From Hyphococcus sp. (GTDB taxonomy: Bacteria > Pseudomonadota > Alphaproteobacteria > Caulobacterales > Parvularculaceae): a stretch of 56,223 nt of DNA. The notes under the pieces were generated by a model, which worked only from the letters and a program-made list of their open reading frames with translations, searched no databases and was not told the origin of the DNA. Position 1 is the first letter of the stretch, and each line of letters starts with the position of its first letter. The position numbers and the translations under genes are program-made. The stretch is from positions 1-56,223 of the forward strand of contig JAJFGF010000067.1 of assembly GCA_021776245.1 (NCBI GenBank), given 5' to 3'. This document shows positions 31,446 to 41,072 of the stretch, piece after piece.

Positions 31446-33161
31446 TCATCCTGCCTTTGCGATTTTTTTTGGCGGTGTTTGCGCGAGCGTTGCGCCTCCG
31501 CCAAGAAGCCGGCGCGCCGCAGCCCGTGCTTCTTGCGTCACTTCCGCGCCGGACAACATGCGCGCAATTTCTTCGATACGTTCCTCGGCAGATAATTCAT
31601 TCACCGATGTTACGGTTGACGATTTGGTCTGTTTTTTTTCAATGCGCCAATGATTGGCCGCGCGGGCCGCGACCTGCGGTGAATGGGTGACCACGAGGAC
31701 TTGTGCGTCCTGTGCAAGCCGGGCCAGGCGCTCTCCCACGGCATCCGCAACGGCGCCGCCGACGCCAGCGTCAACTTCATCAAAAATGATAACGGTACGA
31801 TTTTCCTTGACCGAAAGAGCGGCTTTCATCGCCAGAACAAAGCGTGACAACTCACCGCCGGAAGCGATTGTTTTCAATGGACCGGCCGGCGCGCCCGGAT
31901 TTGTCGCGACCATAAACTCAACATTGTCGATACCGTCCGATGTCGGTTTCGCTGCATCTGATTTGATTGCGGTTTGAAAGGCGGCTTTGCCAAGTTTCAG
32001 GGGCGCGAGTTCCTTTGCCACGGCGGCGTCGAGTTTTTTCGCCGCCAGGGCGCGGTCACGCGACAGGCCAAGCGCCGTTTTTTCATAGGCGGCCTTGTCT
32101 TCACGTGATGCTTTTTCAAGCGCTGTAAACGCCGCTTCGCCTAATTCTATTTCTTCAAGCGCTGCATTGGTTTTTTGCAGAAATTCGCAAAGTCCGTCAG
32201 GGGTCACGCCGTGTTTGCGCGCCTCGGCGCGCAACGCGAACAGGCGCTCTTCTGCATCGTCGAGCTCCTGCGGATTGACGCCAAACCGGCTGATCGCCTC
32301 ATCAATCGCGACCCGCGCCTCTGTCAGTTCACTGAATGCGCTATCCAGTCGTTCTGCGGCGGCTGTGAGAAGATCATTGTCGCCGGCAAAGCGCGACGCG
32401 CCCTGTTCAATTCGCCGTAAGCTTAGGGACAGCCTTTTTTCAAAATCCCCTTCGCTTAATGCGACCGCAGCGGCATTGAGATCTTCGCTGATCTTTTCAG
32501 CCGCCATTAATTCGGCGCGGCGCGACGCCAACACCGCTTCCTCGTTTGGCTGTGGATCAAGTTTTTCCAACATATCTGCGACATGGCGCAGATAGTCGGC
32601 TTCACGCATTGTCGCATCGCGATCGCGCTTCTTTTCCTCAAGCGCTGCGACCGCGTCGCGCCATTCACGCCACAGCGCTGCAATTTTTGCCGCCTTTTTT
32701 TGCAGGCCGCCAAATTCGTCAAGCATCTCACGATGCGCCGAAGCCGTCAGAAAACCCCGCCCGTCATGCTGGCCGTGAATTTCAAGCAGCATCTCGCCGA
32801 TCTCGCGTAACGCGCCAATCGACACCGGTTGATCGTTGACAAAACCGCGCCCGCGCCCATCGGCGGTTTGGACGCGGCGCAGGATGATCTGGTCGTCGCC
32901 GCCATCGAGGCCGTTGTCTTCGAGTTTTTTCCAGACCGGATGATCTGCCCCGGGTTCAAAAATTGCAGAGACTATTCCCTGCCTCGCGCCCTGACGCACC
33001 GCGCCGCGTTCAGCGCGGCCGCCAACGGCAAGTCCAAGCGCATCCAAAAGAATCGATTTGCCCGCGCCTGTTTCGCCGGTCAGCGCCGTAAGACCGCTCG
33101 ACAAGGAAAGGCGAGCCTGGTCGATCAGCACAAAATCCTGAATGTGAAGCGCCGTAATCAT
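31446..33161 (-). CDS. recN: DNA repair protein RecN
   Basis: A 571-aa SMC-like ATPase acting in double-strand break repair. Walker A (GETGAGKS, 29-36) opens the head domain, a coiled coil fills the middle (about 160-370), and the C-terminal head half has the signature IASGGELSRFVLAMK and Walker B VIIFDEVDAGVGG. Length is typical. It starts 65 bp beyond bamD. Confidence 0.95.
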   Translation of the reverse strand: MITALHIQDFVLIDQARLSLSSGLTALTGETGAGKSILLDALGLAVGGRAERGAVRQGARQGIVSAIFEPGADHPVWKKLEDNGLDGGDDQIILRRVQTADGRGRGFVNDQPVSIGALREIGEMLLEIHGQHDGRGFLTASAHREMLDEFGGLQKKAAKIAALWREWRDAVAALEEKKRDRDATMREADYLRHVADMLEKLDPQPNEEAVLASRRAELMAAEKISEDLNAAAVALSEGDFEKRLSLSLRRIEQGASRFAGDNDLLTAAAERLDSAFSELTEARVAIDEAISRFGVNPQELDDAEERLFALRAEARKHGVTPDGLCEFLQKTNAALEEIELGEAAFTALEKASREDKAAYEKTALGLSRDRALAAKKLDAAVAKELAPLKLGKAAFQTAIKSDAAKPTSDGIDNVEFMVATNPGAPAGPLKTIASGGELSRFVLAMKAALSVKENRTVIIFDEVDAGVGGAVADAVGERLARLAQDAQVLVVTHSPQVAARAANHWRIEKKQTKSSTVTSVNELSAEERIEEIARMLSGAEVTQEARAAARRLLGGGATLAQTPPKKIAKAG

Positions 33162-33225
33162 CGCCGGCTCACCCTGTCCACGCGCTGATCGGATTTATCC
33201 TGTTTTGCGGCGCGGTGAAAGCCGG

Positions 33226-34197
33226 TTACAGCGAGTCGCCCGGCCCTTCGGGAGCGCCGGCATCGACCGCATTGGCCGGCGCCAGTTCCTCAGGCCCGCC
33301 CAAAGACGGCGGCGCGATCGCATCTCCGGGTTTTTCCGCTGCGGTATTGCGCAGCGCTTCCTGTTGGTCTTCCGCAGCTTTTTTGACGGCTTTAGCATTC
33401 CGCAAAGGGCGCGCCTCCGTCGTGATCAGTCCACGATCTTCAAACAGGCGATAAGTATCCTGATACCAGCGATTGCCAGGATAGTTATATCCCAACACCG
33501 CTGCCGCCGCACGCGCCTCATCAATAATGCCAATCTCCAGATAAGCTTCGACCATACGGTGCAAGGCTTCTGGCACATGGTTTGTGGTTTGATATTTATT
33601 GACGACAATCTTGAAGCGATTGATCGCTGCGATATGCTTATTGTCCTTTAAGTAGAACCGCCCTACATACATTTCCTTGCCCGCAAGATGGTCAAATGTA
33701 AGATCAAGCTTTAATCGCGCATCACGGGCGTATTCAGTATCGGGATATCGCCGCACGACGTCATTCAACGCGGCAACAGCATTATCCGTATATTCCTGAT
33801 CGCGGCCCACATCTCGAATGCGCTCGTAAAAGCACATTGACTTCAGATAATAGGCGTAAGGCGCGTCCTTGTTGCCGGGATGCAGCGCGATGAACTGATC
33901 AAGCGCCTCGACCGCCTCTTCATAATCATTACCCTGATAATAAGCAAAAGCCTTCATCAGCATCGCGCGGCGAGCCCATGCCGAATAAGGATGCTGTCGC
34001 TCAACTTCTTCGAAAAATGCGATCGCGCGATCAAACCGCTTTTTTTCAAGCTCCTTTGTCGCATCGGCATAGAGCGTTTCGACGGGACGCTCGACATAAG
34101 CAAATTTTTGTTTCTTGTTTCCCGCACAGGCGGTTAGGGCCACGCAAACCGCCACGAGAGCGAGCCCTTTGAAAACATACTCAAACTGAAATGCCAC
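33226..34197 (-). CDS. bamD: Outer-membrane assembly lipoprotein BamD
   Basis: A 323-aa lipoprotein of the BAM complex that folds outer-membrane proteins. The signal peptide ends in the lipobox LTAC (Cys24). Five TPR-like repeats follow (about 40-250: ALDQFIALHPGNKDAPYAYYLKS and similar). The C-terminal 60 residues are a low-complexity Ala/Glu/Pro tail. The start is GTG 34197, chosen because GAGGA stands 6-7 nt before it; upstream codons are not signal-like. It sits between lpxC and recN, as in many alphaproteobacteria. Confidence 0.93.
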   Translation of the reverse strand: MAFQFEYVFKGLALVAVCVALTACAGNKKQKFAYVERPVETLYADATKELEKKRFDRAIAFFEEVERQHPYSAWARRAMLMKAFAYYQGNDYEEAVEALDQFIALHPGNKDAPYAYYLKSMCFYERIRDVGRDQEYTDNAVAALNDVVRRYPDTEYARDARLKLDLTFDHLAGKEMYVGRFYLKDNKHIAAINRFKIVVNKYQTTNHVPEALHRMVEAYLEIGIIDEARAAAAVLGYNYPGNRWYQDTYRLFEDRGLITTEARPLRNAKAVKKAAEDQQEALRNTAAEKPGDAIAPPSLGGPEELAPANAVDAGAPEGPGDSL

Positions 34198-34286
34198 TAT
34201 ATTCCTCGCCTTTTGCACGCTCTGCCCCGCCGCCAAAGGTTCTAGTGCGGCGCGCCGGGACCGTCAAACCTTCGCGTTTTGGGGAT

Positions 34287-35177
34287 TCAGGCGGTCGCGC
34301 GCAGCTCGTCCTGGTCCTCTTCCGCCATCGAAAGGCCAAAATGCCGGGCGAGTTTCAGGGCGAAACGCGTGTTCAGCGCATGGCCGGGCTTGGCGGCCCG
34401 GATTGACCCGCGAATGGGGGCGCCCAGTAAATAAAGGTCGCCGAGAAGGTCGAGGCCTTTATGGAGGACAAATTCTTCAGGATCGCGCAGGGCGTCGGGA
34501 TTCAAAAGGCGGTCGCCGTCAACGACAATTGAATTTTCGAGCGAGCCGCCCCGAACAAGTCCGGCGTTGCGCAGAGATTCAACTTCCCGAAGGCGGCAGA
34601 ACGTCCGTGATCTTGCCAGCCGCGCCTTGTCGCAGGGCTGATCGAGATGCAAAGACAAGGACTGCCGGCCAATCAGACAATCTTCAAATTCAATGGCGAC
34701 ATCAAGGCTAAACCCGTCAAAGGGTTCGACGATGATCGCCCGGTCGCCGTCGCAAACCGAAAGTGTTTCATCAATGATGAGTTCGCGGCGCGCGGCCGCC
34801 TGAACCCGGGTCCCCGCATCGCTTATCCCGCCCACAAACAAAGCGGCGCTGCCGTCAAGAATTGGCGTTTCGGGACCGAATACGTCGATAAGCGCATTAT
34901 CGACGCCGACCAGCGCCAGCGCAGCCATAAGATGTTCAACAGTTGCGACGCTGGCGCCTTCACCGTTCGATATCGACGTTCCATGATCGGTCAAAATAAC
35001 ATTGTCGGGCGAGGCCGCGATAAGATTCTCGTGCCCTTTTGCGTCCATACATCGGAAAAAAATACCGTGATCTGCGGGCGCGGCCCGAACAACAACGCGG
35101 CAATCCGCTCCGGAATGAAGCCCAACACCTGCAAATTCCACAGGCGCGTTAACGGTCCTTTGCCGGACTGCTTCCAT
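34287..35177 (-). CDS. lpxC: UDP-3-O-acyl-GlcNAc deacetylase LpxC
   Basis: The committed step of lipid A synthesis, cytoplasmic. Zinc ligands are seen in VEHLMAALAL (His) and HKGLDLLGD (His and Asp). FAGVGLHSG and SRTFCRLREVE are further family blocks. Length 296 aa is typical. ATG 35177 is used; a GTG directly before it (35180) is equally possible. The gene is separated from ftsZ by a terminator and has its own promoter region with a palindrome. Confidence 0.95.
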   Translation of the reverse strand: MEAVRQRTVNAPVEFAGVGLHSGADCRVVVRAAPADHGIFFRCMDAKGHENLIAASPDNVILTDHGTSISNGEGASVATVEHLMAALALVGVDNALIDVFGPETPILDGSAALFVGGISDAGTRVQAAARRELIIDETLSVCDGDRAIIVEPFDGFSLDVAIEFEDCLIGRQSLSLHLDQPCDKARLARSRTFCRLREVESLRNAGLVRGGSLENSIVVDGDRLLNPDALRDPEEFVLHKGLDLLGDLYLLGAPIRGSIRAAKPGHALNTRFALKLARHFGLSMAEEDQDELRATA

Positions 35178-35281
35178 CACACAAAGCTCACATTAAGTAC
35201 TTCCACTCTCAACAAAAGAATGGATGTATCCTTCTGACAGGAATTCTCAGTATTTGTATGGTGATTTGATGAAACTGACCA

Positions 35282-35287
35282 ATTATA
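35282..35287 (-). promoter_or_regulatory. Candidate -10 box of the lpxC promoter
   Basis: A perfect TATAAT on the minus strand, about 105 bp before lpxC. With a 17-bp spacer the -35 would be ATACCG (35305-35310), a poor match that falls inside the palindrome at 35306-35322. The promoter may therefore depend on a bound regulator. Inference. Confidence 0.45.
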
Positions 35288-35305
35288 GCCATCAAGCATT
35301 GTTTC

Positions 35306-35322
35306 GGTATGTTTCACATACC
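35306..35322. promoter_or_regulatory. Perfect inverted repeat, candidate operator of lpxC
   Basis: GGTATGT-TTC-ACATACC: two perfect 7-bp arms with a 3-bp spacer, lying where the -35 box of the lpxC promoter should be and just beyond the ftsZ terminator. No T run follows, so it is not itself a terminator. The symmetry suggests binding of a dimeric regulator, identity unknown. Confidence 0.5.
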
Positions 35323-35328
35323 TGCGCG

Positions 35329-35362
35329 AAAAAACGCCGGGCCTACACGCCCGGCGTTTTTT
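35329..35362. terminator. Strong terminator after ftsZ
   Basis: A 14-bp perfect stem, A6-CGCCGGGC with GCCCGGCG-T6, and loop CTACAC. It lies 40 bp past the ftsZ stop and works in either direction. It separates the dcw operon from lpxC-bamD-recN-ligA. Confidence 0.93.
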
Positions 35363-35402
35363 ATTAGGAAACAATATCTTATATCGGCCGACGAATCGCA
35401 GC

Positions 35403-36899
35403 CTATCCTGTTTTCTTTTTGCGCAGGAATGACGGGATTTCCAGATCCGCATCTTCCTGATCGTCAAAGAGGTCGCCTCGGGCTGTTGTCGCCGGCTTGG
35501 ACGCTTCCGGCGCGCGCGGGGACACTGCTTCAGGGCGCTCATCCGATCCGCCGAGGGATTTAAACATATCGACTGCTACTTCCAGGGAATGCTTGCCAAG
35601 CTCCTGGGCGCCGCGAAATGGATTACGGATCGGTTTTGCCGCGTCAGCGGGGCGCAATCGTTGCTGCGGTTGCGGCGCAGGCGCCCTGGGCGGCACCGGC
35701 ACAGACGGACCGGACCGGGTCAGTGGCGGAGCGCCGACGACCGAACCTTCAGTCAATATTTTTCGAATGCGCTCATGCACGTCGCCAACGGGATTTTCGG
35801 CGGCAGGCCGCGTAATTGGCGACGCGGGCGCAGCTTTTGCCGCTGCGGCATTATCCACAACCAAAGGCTCACGCCACGGCTTCGCAACAGCGCTCGTATT
35901 AATGCGCACATGCGGCCTGGCCGCCTCGTCTTCTTTTATGTCAATGCCGGTTGCAACTACGGAAACGCGCACGCGGCCTTCAAGGTCCTGATTAAAGGTC
36001 GATCCGACGATGATATTGGCCTCGGAATCGACTTCTGCGCGAATGCGGTTTGCTGCTTCATCAACTTCAAACAGCGTCATATCCATCGACCCGGTAATAT
36101 TGATGAGAACGCCCCGGGCGCCTTTCATCGACACTTCGTCAAGCAGCGGATTGGAAATCGCCGCCTCGGCAGCCTGGATAGCTCGTTTTTCGCCTTCGGC
36201 TTCGCCCGTGCCCATCATGGCCTTGCCCATTTCGCTCATCACAGTGCGCACATCGGCAAAGTCGAGATTAATCAAGCCAGGCATCACCATCAAATCTGTA
36301 ATGCCGCGCACGCCGGAGTGGAGCACCTGGTCGGCCATGGCGAAGGCTTCATGAAACGTCGTTCGTTCATTGGCGATCGAAAACAAATTCTGGTTCGGGA
36401 TAATAAGCAGCGTGTCCACGTGCTTTTGCAGCTCTTCGATGCCAGCTGTCGCGATGCGCATGCGCCGGGCGCCCTCAAAGTGAAATGGTTTGGTGATCAC
36501 GCCGACCGTAAGAATATCTCTTTCTTTGGCCGCTTTCGCAATGACCGGCGCCCCGCCTGTGCCGGTGCCGCCGCCCATGCCGGCGGTAATAAACAGCATG
36601 TGCGCGCTGCCGACATGTTCCAAAATTTCATCAAGGGATTCTTCAGCGGCCGCACGGCCGATATCCGGCATTGAGCCGGCGCCAAGGCCTTGTGTCGTCT
36701 TAACGCCAAGCTGAATCTTCTTTTCCGCTTTTGACAGCCCGACCGCCTGCGCGTCCGTGTTCGCGACCAAAAACTCCACGCCCTCAAGCGCGCTCTCGAT
36801 CATATTGTTGACCGCGTTGCCGCCGGCGCCGCCAACGCCAATAACCGCAATGCGGGGCTTCAATTCGGTGAGTTCGGGTACGCTGAGATTGAGTGGCAT
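35403..36899 (-). CDS. ftsZ: Cell division GTPase FtsZ
   Basis: A 498-aa tubulin homologue forming the Z ring. The GTP motif [10 protein letters not shown] and the T7 loop [11 protein letters not shown] are intact, and the N-terminal block [12 protein letters not shown] is canonical. A long variable linker (about 320-480, Pro/Ala-rich) precedes the C-terminal conserved peptide [10 protein letters not shown], which binds FtsA and other partners. Linkers of this length are usual in alphaproteobacteria. ATG 36899 has GGAG 7 nt upstream. Upstream lie a CtrA box and a GANTC site, so it is probably cell-cycle controlled apart from the operon. Confidence 0.97.
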   Translation of the reverse strand: MPLNLSVPELTELKPRIAVIGVGGAGGNAVNNMIESALEGVEFLVANTDAQAVGLSKAEKKIQLGVKTTQGLGAGSMPDIGRAAAEESLDEILEHVGSAHMLFITAGMGGGTGTGGAPVIAKAAKERDILTVGVITKPFHFEGARRMRIATAGIEELQKHVDTLLIIPNQNLFSIANERTTFHEAFAMADQVLHSGVRGITDLMVMPGLINLDFADVRTVMSEMGKAMMGTGEAEGEKRAIQAAEAAISNPLLDEVSMKGARGVLINITGSMDMTLFEVDEAANRIRAEVDSEANIIVGSTFNQDLEGRVRVSVVATGIDIKEDEAARPHVRINTSAVAKPWREPLVVDNAAAAKAAPASPITRPAAENPVGDVHERIRKILTEGSVVGAPPLTRSGPSVPVPPRAPAPQPQQRLRPADAAKPIRNPFRGAQELGKHSLEVAVDMFKSLGGSDERPEAVSPRAPEASKPATTARGDLFDDQEDADLEIPSFLRKKKTG

Positions 36900-36960
36900 T
36901 GAAAGCTCCGGTTATGCACATATTTCAGGGGCCCGCCCTTATGGTTACCCCGCGGTTAAA

Positions 36961-36965
36961 GATTC
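36961..36965. promoter_or_regulatory. GANTC site upstream of ftsZ
   Basis: GATTC, a CcrM methylation site, between the CtrA box and the ftsZ start. In Caulobacter the ftsZ promoter carries a GANTC site that makes transcription depend on methylation; the arrangement here is alike. Confidence 0.5.
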
Positions 36966-36987
36966 CTTCAGAACCCTTTCTAAAAGG

Positions 36988-37002
36988 TTAACAAGGCCTT
37001 AA
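36988..37002 (-). promoter_or_regulatory. CtrA box upstream of ftsZ
   Basis: An exact TTAA-N7-TTAA (spacer CAAGGCC), 88 bp before the ftsZ start and within the 110-bp gap after ftsA. In Caulobacter CtrA represses ftsZ from such a site, so repression in non-dividing cells is the likely role. Confidence 0.7.
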
Positions 37003-37009
37003 CGGAAGG

Positions 37010-38296
37010 TCAGAATTTCGCGCGCAGCCACGCTTCCACACCACCGAGCTTTGTCGTCCGTTTATCTGAATGAAGTGATTGGCCAAAAACGCCAAGCGCA
37101 GATTTGCTTTCAGAGCTCAAATTTACGGCGTGCTGTATTAGCCCGGCGCATACTGCAAAACCGGGCGCGCCGGCGGCCTCCGGAGCGCCGGCGACAGCAA
37201 TCGGCCGGCCTAGTCGGCTTTTCATTGAAAGTGCACGTTCCGCGATCTCTCTCGCGCCGATTAAAAGACTGCCGCCGCCAGTGATGACAGCGCGGCGAAG
37301 ACCGCTGCGGCGCATGCCGTCATCGGGAAGCTTTTGCGCCACCAGCTCAAAGATTTCTTCCATGCGGGGAATGATGACTTCATAAACATCGGCGCGTGAC
37401 GCGCGCAATCGTTCTCCTGCGGCGCCCAATTGCGGAAAATCGATAAAACGATGTTCATCGCCTGGCCCGATCAACGCCGCGCCCTGAACCGTCTTGACGC
37501 GTTCGGCCTGGGCAAGCGGCGTGCCGAAAATCTGGGCAATATCCCTGGTTATATGTCCGCCGCCGACTGCAACACCGCCGCAATCGATAAGCATGCCATT
37601 GTCGTATACGGCAAAACCGGTCGATGCCGCGCCGATATCGATCAACACGACGCCGAGCTCTTTTTCATCTTCGATGAGCGTTGCTTCTGCGGCCGCGAAA
37701 GGCGCAGCAACAAACTCGGTGATGCTCAGACCGCAACGCTCAATCAGCATCGAAAGATTATCAAGAACGCTATGGCGGGCGCCGACGCCAAGCATTTCTG
37801 TCGAAAGATTGACGCCGGATAGCCCAACCGGATCGAGAAATATTTCTTCGCCATCGACTTTAAACCCGATCGGCAGCGCATGTAAGGCAGCGCAATCGGA
37901 CGAAGTTGCAATCAACGCGCCCTCACCCAACGCATCGTCAATATCTTCTTCCGTGACGACGCCACCGGAAATTTCCAGATCGACGCCAATGCGCCGCGTC
38001 CTTAAAAAACGGCCCGGCACTGAAACGCACACGCGGTGAATGCGTTCGCCGGCCATCCGTTCGGCCGCATCAACGGCGCTGCGTATGCCGGTTTCAAGCT
38101 GATCGACGGGCGCAGCCCCTTTGGATTGAACCGGCATGCCGTAATGGCCGACACCGACAATTTCGATCTGCGACGGCAGATCGCCGCCCGAAGCGCCCCG
38201 CGCAATGAAACAGGAAACTTTTGATGCGCCGAGATCGAGCGCTGCCGTCAGCGCGTCCTCTCCCCGTCGCCTCTTACGATTTATGCTATGCGCCAA
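37010..38296 (-). CDS. ftsA: Divisome actin-like protein FtsA
   Basis: A 428-aa ATPase that tethers FtsZ to the membrane. Actin-fold motifs are AALDLGASKVSCFIA (phosphate 1), VVLIDIGAASTGFAV (phosphate 2) and AVITGGGSLL (adenosine). A C-terminal amphipathic helix (VEAWLRAKF) is the membrane anchor. The open frame has no ATG near its start. TTG 38296 is chosen because AAGGA lies 7 nt before it; TTG 38314, six codons earlier, has no Shine-Dalgarno sequence. A non-ATG start may keep FtsA low relative to FtsZ (inference). Confidence 0.94.
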   Translation of the reverse strand: MAHSINRKRRRGEDALTAALDLGASKVSCFIARGASGGDLPSQIEIVGVGHYGMPVQSKGAAPVDQLETGIRSAVDAAERMAGERIHRVCVSVPGRFLRTRRIGVDLEISGGVVTEEDIDDALGEGALIATSSDCAALHALPIGFKVDGEEIFLDPVGLSGVNLSTEMLGVGARHSVLDNLSMLIERCGLSITEFVAAPFAAAEATLIEDEKELGVVLIDIGAASTGFAVYDNGMLIDCGGVAVGGGHITRDIAQIFGTPLAQAERVKTVQGAALIGPGDEHRFIDFPQLGAAGERLRASRADVYEVIIPRMEEIFELVAQKLPDDGMRRSGLRRAVITGGGSLLIGAREIAERALSMKSRLGRPIAVAGAPEAAGAPGFAVCAGLIQHAVNLSSESKSALGVFGQSLHSDKRTTKLGGVEAWLRAKF

Positions 38297-38334
38297 CAGC
38301 CGGTCCTTACACAAAACTCAATAACGCCGGGCGA

Positions 38335-39237
38335 TTACCCGTCCGCTTTGTCATCTGCAATTGTTTCCTCGCCTGCGCCATTTTCTCTGTAGACGAAGTT
38401 TTCCGGATTTCGAAGATCGATATATTCGAGCGGCCGGTCAAGCAAAGCCAATTTCGTTTGCAGTCGCGCAAGATATTCGACCGCGTCTGCGATATTTTCT
38501 TCCGGAAATTTTACGTCAATGCTGTTTTTTGTTCGCAAATTCCATCGCCGGTCGCCGACTCTTATGAGCGCCGCCGTGCGGCCCCATAATTCGGGCTGAT
38601 CACGCAACGCTTTCAGCATATCAGAAGCTGCGCCCGGCGCGCCTGCGCCAACAATCAGCGGCAGGTTTGAATATTCATATGCGCCAATTTCCCGGATGAG
38701 GGCGCCGTTTTGGTCAATTAAATGCAGGGCGCCCGAAAGCTGCCAGACCGCTGCGGGTTCGCGCTCACGGATTGAGATGTGGACGGCGCCGGGCCAAAGG
38801 CGGGAGATCGCCGCTGACCGCACCCAACCGATTTCCTCGACGCGCGCGCGCGCCGCATAAGGGTCAAAATGCAAAAGCGACGTACCAATCACCGGTCCGA
38901 CCGCAGAAAGCAAATCCTGTTCGTCGGTCTGATCCTGACCCATCACGGTTATTCGCCTGATTTCGAACCCAGCAGAGACAATCCCGTCACCGGCCATTCG
39001 ATTCATGCGCTCACCCAGCAATCCAAAATATCCGCCCGACCAAAGCAGCAAAACAGCAATGAACGCGACGATCGCAATTGCCGCAATCGCGGCTCTGGAA
39101 AACCGCACCCAAAAGTCGCGCACCATATCGAATATGGTGGTTTGTTTTTGTTTGGCCCTTGATTTACGCGCGGGGGTCTTGCGCGTTGAGCGTTTCGTCG
39201 CCGTGCGCCGTGCAGTTTTCTTCTTTACCTTTGGCAT
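38335..39237 (-). CDS. ftsQ: Cell division protein FtsQ
   Basis: A 300-aa divisome protein. A very basic cytoplasmic tail (1-45, [12 protein letters not shown]) is followed by a membrane segment (about 50-68), a POTRA domain (about 95-165: [24 protein letters not shown]) and the FtsQ beta domain. It links early and late divisome parts in the periplasm. It overlaps the end of ddl by 13 nt. Confidence 0.93.
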   Translation of the reverse strand: MPKVKKKTARRTATKRSTRKTPARKSRAKQKQTTIFDMVRDFWVRFSRAAIAAIAIVAFIAVLLLWSGGYFGLLGERMNRMAGDGIVSAGFEIRRITVMGQDQTDEQDLLSAVGPVIGTSLLHFDPYAARARVEEIGWVRSAAISRLWPGAVHISIREREPAAVWQLSGALHLIDQNGALIREIGAYEYSNLPLIVGAGAPGAASDMLKALRDQPELWGRTAALIRVGDRRWNLRTKNSIDVKFPEENIADAVEYLARLQTKLALLDRPLEYIDLRNPENFVYRENGAGEETIADDKADG

Positions 39238-40148
39238 GAGGCGTCCTCCACCATCCAGTTGCAGAGCTCGACAAATGAAACGCCCATGCTCGCCGCCTGC
39301 TCGGGCGCCAAAGATGTCGGCGTTAGTCCGGGTTGCGTATTGACCTCAAGGCAAAAGAGTCCGTCGTTGCCCGCAGACGGATCATATCGAAAATCAGCGC
39401 GCGACATCCCACGGCAGCCAAGCGCCTGATGGGCGCGGAGCGATAGTTCAAGGGCATTTTCGGTAATTTCGGATGGGATATCCGCAGGCAAAACATGTGT
39501 TGATCCGCCATCGGCATATTTTGCTTCATAGTCGTAAAAGGCGAGACCGGTTGTAATCTCGGTAACACAAAGCGGTCGATCGCCCATAACAGCTACGGTC
39601 AGCTCCCGGCCGGGAATGAATTTTTCAACGAGAACTTCATCGCCAAGCGCCCATTCCTTGCTTGTCAGCTCGGCAGGGGGACGATTATCCCGTTCGCGCA
39701 CGATAAAGACGCCAACGGACGAGCCTTGAGCATTCGGTTTTATGACATAAGGCGGTTTCATCACATGCCCGCCGGCGGCATCCGCCCGCGGAACAATTTT
39801 TCCAAAAGGCGATGGAATGCCGGCATTTTCAAATACCGCTTTTGCGCGTTGCTTATCCATCGCCAGCGATGATGCGAGTACGCCGGAATGGGTATAGGGA
39901 AGGCCCATCACTTCAAGCAAACCTTGCACACAACCATCCTCGCCCCATTGTCCATGCAGCGCATTAAAAACGACGTCAGGATTTGCTTCCGCCAGCCGCG
40001 CTGCGAGATTTCGATCAGCGTCGATCTCAAAAACATCATGGCCAGCTTCGCGCAACGCCTTTGCCGCTTCCGCGCCTGACACCAGCGAGACTTCGCGTTC
40101 CGGCGACCATCCGCCCTTTAAGACCACGATCTTTTTGTGTTTCCTCAT
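39225..40148 (-). CDS. ddl: D-alanine-D-alanine ligase
   Basis: A 307-aa ATP-grasp enzyme making D-Ala-D-Ala for the cell-wall pentapeptide. Motifs: [28 protein letters not shown], the Lys-rich ATP site [16 protein letters not shown], and the C-terminal [18 protein letters not shown] 40148 overlaps the murB stop (ATGA); residues further upstream in the open frame belong to murB and are not Ddl-like. Confidence 0.95.
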   Translation of the reverse strand: MRKHKKIVVLKGGWSPEREVSLVSGAEAAKALREAGHDVFEIDADRNLAARLAEANPDVVFNALHGQWGEDGCVQGLLEVMGLPYTHSGVLASSLAMDKQRAKAVFENAGIPSPFGKIVPRADAAGGHVMKPPYVIKPNAQGSSVGVFIVRERDNRPPAELTSKEWALGDEVLVEKFIPGRELTVAVMGDRPLCVTEITTGLAFYDYEAKYADGGSTHVLPADIPSEITENALELSLRAHQALGCRGMSRADFRYDPSAGNDGLFCLEVNTQPGLTPTSLAPEQAASMGVSFVELCNWMVEDASCQR

Positions 40149-41071
40149 AACGCGCCTTCTATCGCGTCTCCGACGCGACGAATTTCCCAACGCAAATTTA
40201 CACCGGTCCGGTCAGCCACATCACGCCGCACAGACTCGCCAAGAGTTTCAAGGTCTGAGGCTTTTGCGTTGCCGCGATTGATCATAAAGTTGCAGTGCTG
40301 TTCTGACATTTGCGCATCGCCGACGATCCTGCCGCGCCCGCCGATTTCATCGATGAGCTGCCATGATTTGCGCCCGCCGGACAAGGCGGCATCGGGATTT
40401 GCAAAAGTTGACCCGCCCGTCCGCTCGCGGATCGGCTGCGAAGCTTCGCGCCGCGCCATGATTTCGTTCATGCGTTCTTCGATGGCAATCGTCTCACCTG
40501 CACGTCCCTCAAAAGTTGCACTGGTGAAAATCAAATCACCGCCCGCGCCGCAATGGCGATAGGAGTATTTCAAATCAGCGACAGAAAGAACTTGACGCTC
40601 TCCCTGTCGATCAAAGGCAACGGCCTCAACCAGCACGTCTTTTGTTTCACCGTCATAGGCGCCGGCATTCATCCGCAATGCGCCGCCGATTGTCCCGGGG
40701 ACGCCGCGATAAAACTCTAACCCCGCAACGCTGGCCGCAGCGGCGCGCTTGGCGACCTGCGCATCGAGCGCTGCAGCACCCGCCGTCACTTTAAGGCCGT
40801 CAATTTCGATTTTTCCAAAAGGCGCGCCCAGACGAATAACAACGCCGCGCACGCCGCCATCACGCACAAGCAGGTTTGAGCCAACGCCAACCGGGTAGAC
40901 CGGTACGGCGCTATCGAGATTTTTCAAAAAGAACGCAAGATCATCTTCATCCGCCGGCGAAAACAATACATCCGCCGGCCCGCCAACACGAAACCAGGTA
41001 AAGGCCGACATTTCCGCGTGCGGCACATATTTGCCGCGAATAGCAGGAAGATCGTCAGCAGTGACGCGCAT
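40145..41071 (-). CDS. murB: UDP-N-acetylenolpyruvoylglucosamine reductase MurB
   Basis: A 308-aa flavoenzyme that reduces enolpyruvyl-UDP-GlcNAc to UDP-MurNAc. FAD-binding motifs [13 protein letters not shown] and [13 protein letters not shown] are present. The active-site blocks include [19 protein letters not shown] and the catalytic Ser region GGSTFANPD. Type I length. It starts 1 nt after the murC stop. Confidence 0.95.
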   Translation of the reverse strand: MRVTADDLPAIRGKYVPHAEMSAFTWFRVGGPADVLFSPADEDDLAFFLKNLDSAVPVYPVGVGSNLLVRDGGVRGVVIRLGAPFGKIEIDGLKVTAGAAALDAQVAKRAAAASVAGLEFYRGVPGTIGGALRMNAGAYDGETKDVLVEAVAFDRQGERQVLSVADLKYSYRHCGAGGDLIFTSATFEGRAGETIAIEERMNEIMARREASQPIRERTGGSTFANPDAALSGGRKSWQLIDEIGGRGRIVGDAQMSEQHCNFMINRGNAKASDLETLGESVRRDVADRTGVNLRWEIRRVGDAIEGAL

Positions 41072-41072
41072 G

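Noticed and set aside
35589-36674. 361-codon open frame on the plus strand
   Set aside because: Fully antisense to ftsZ, no recognisable domain, composition rich in His, Arg and Cys as expected from a shadow frame.
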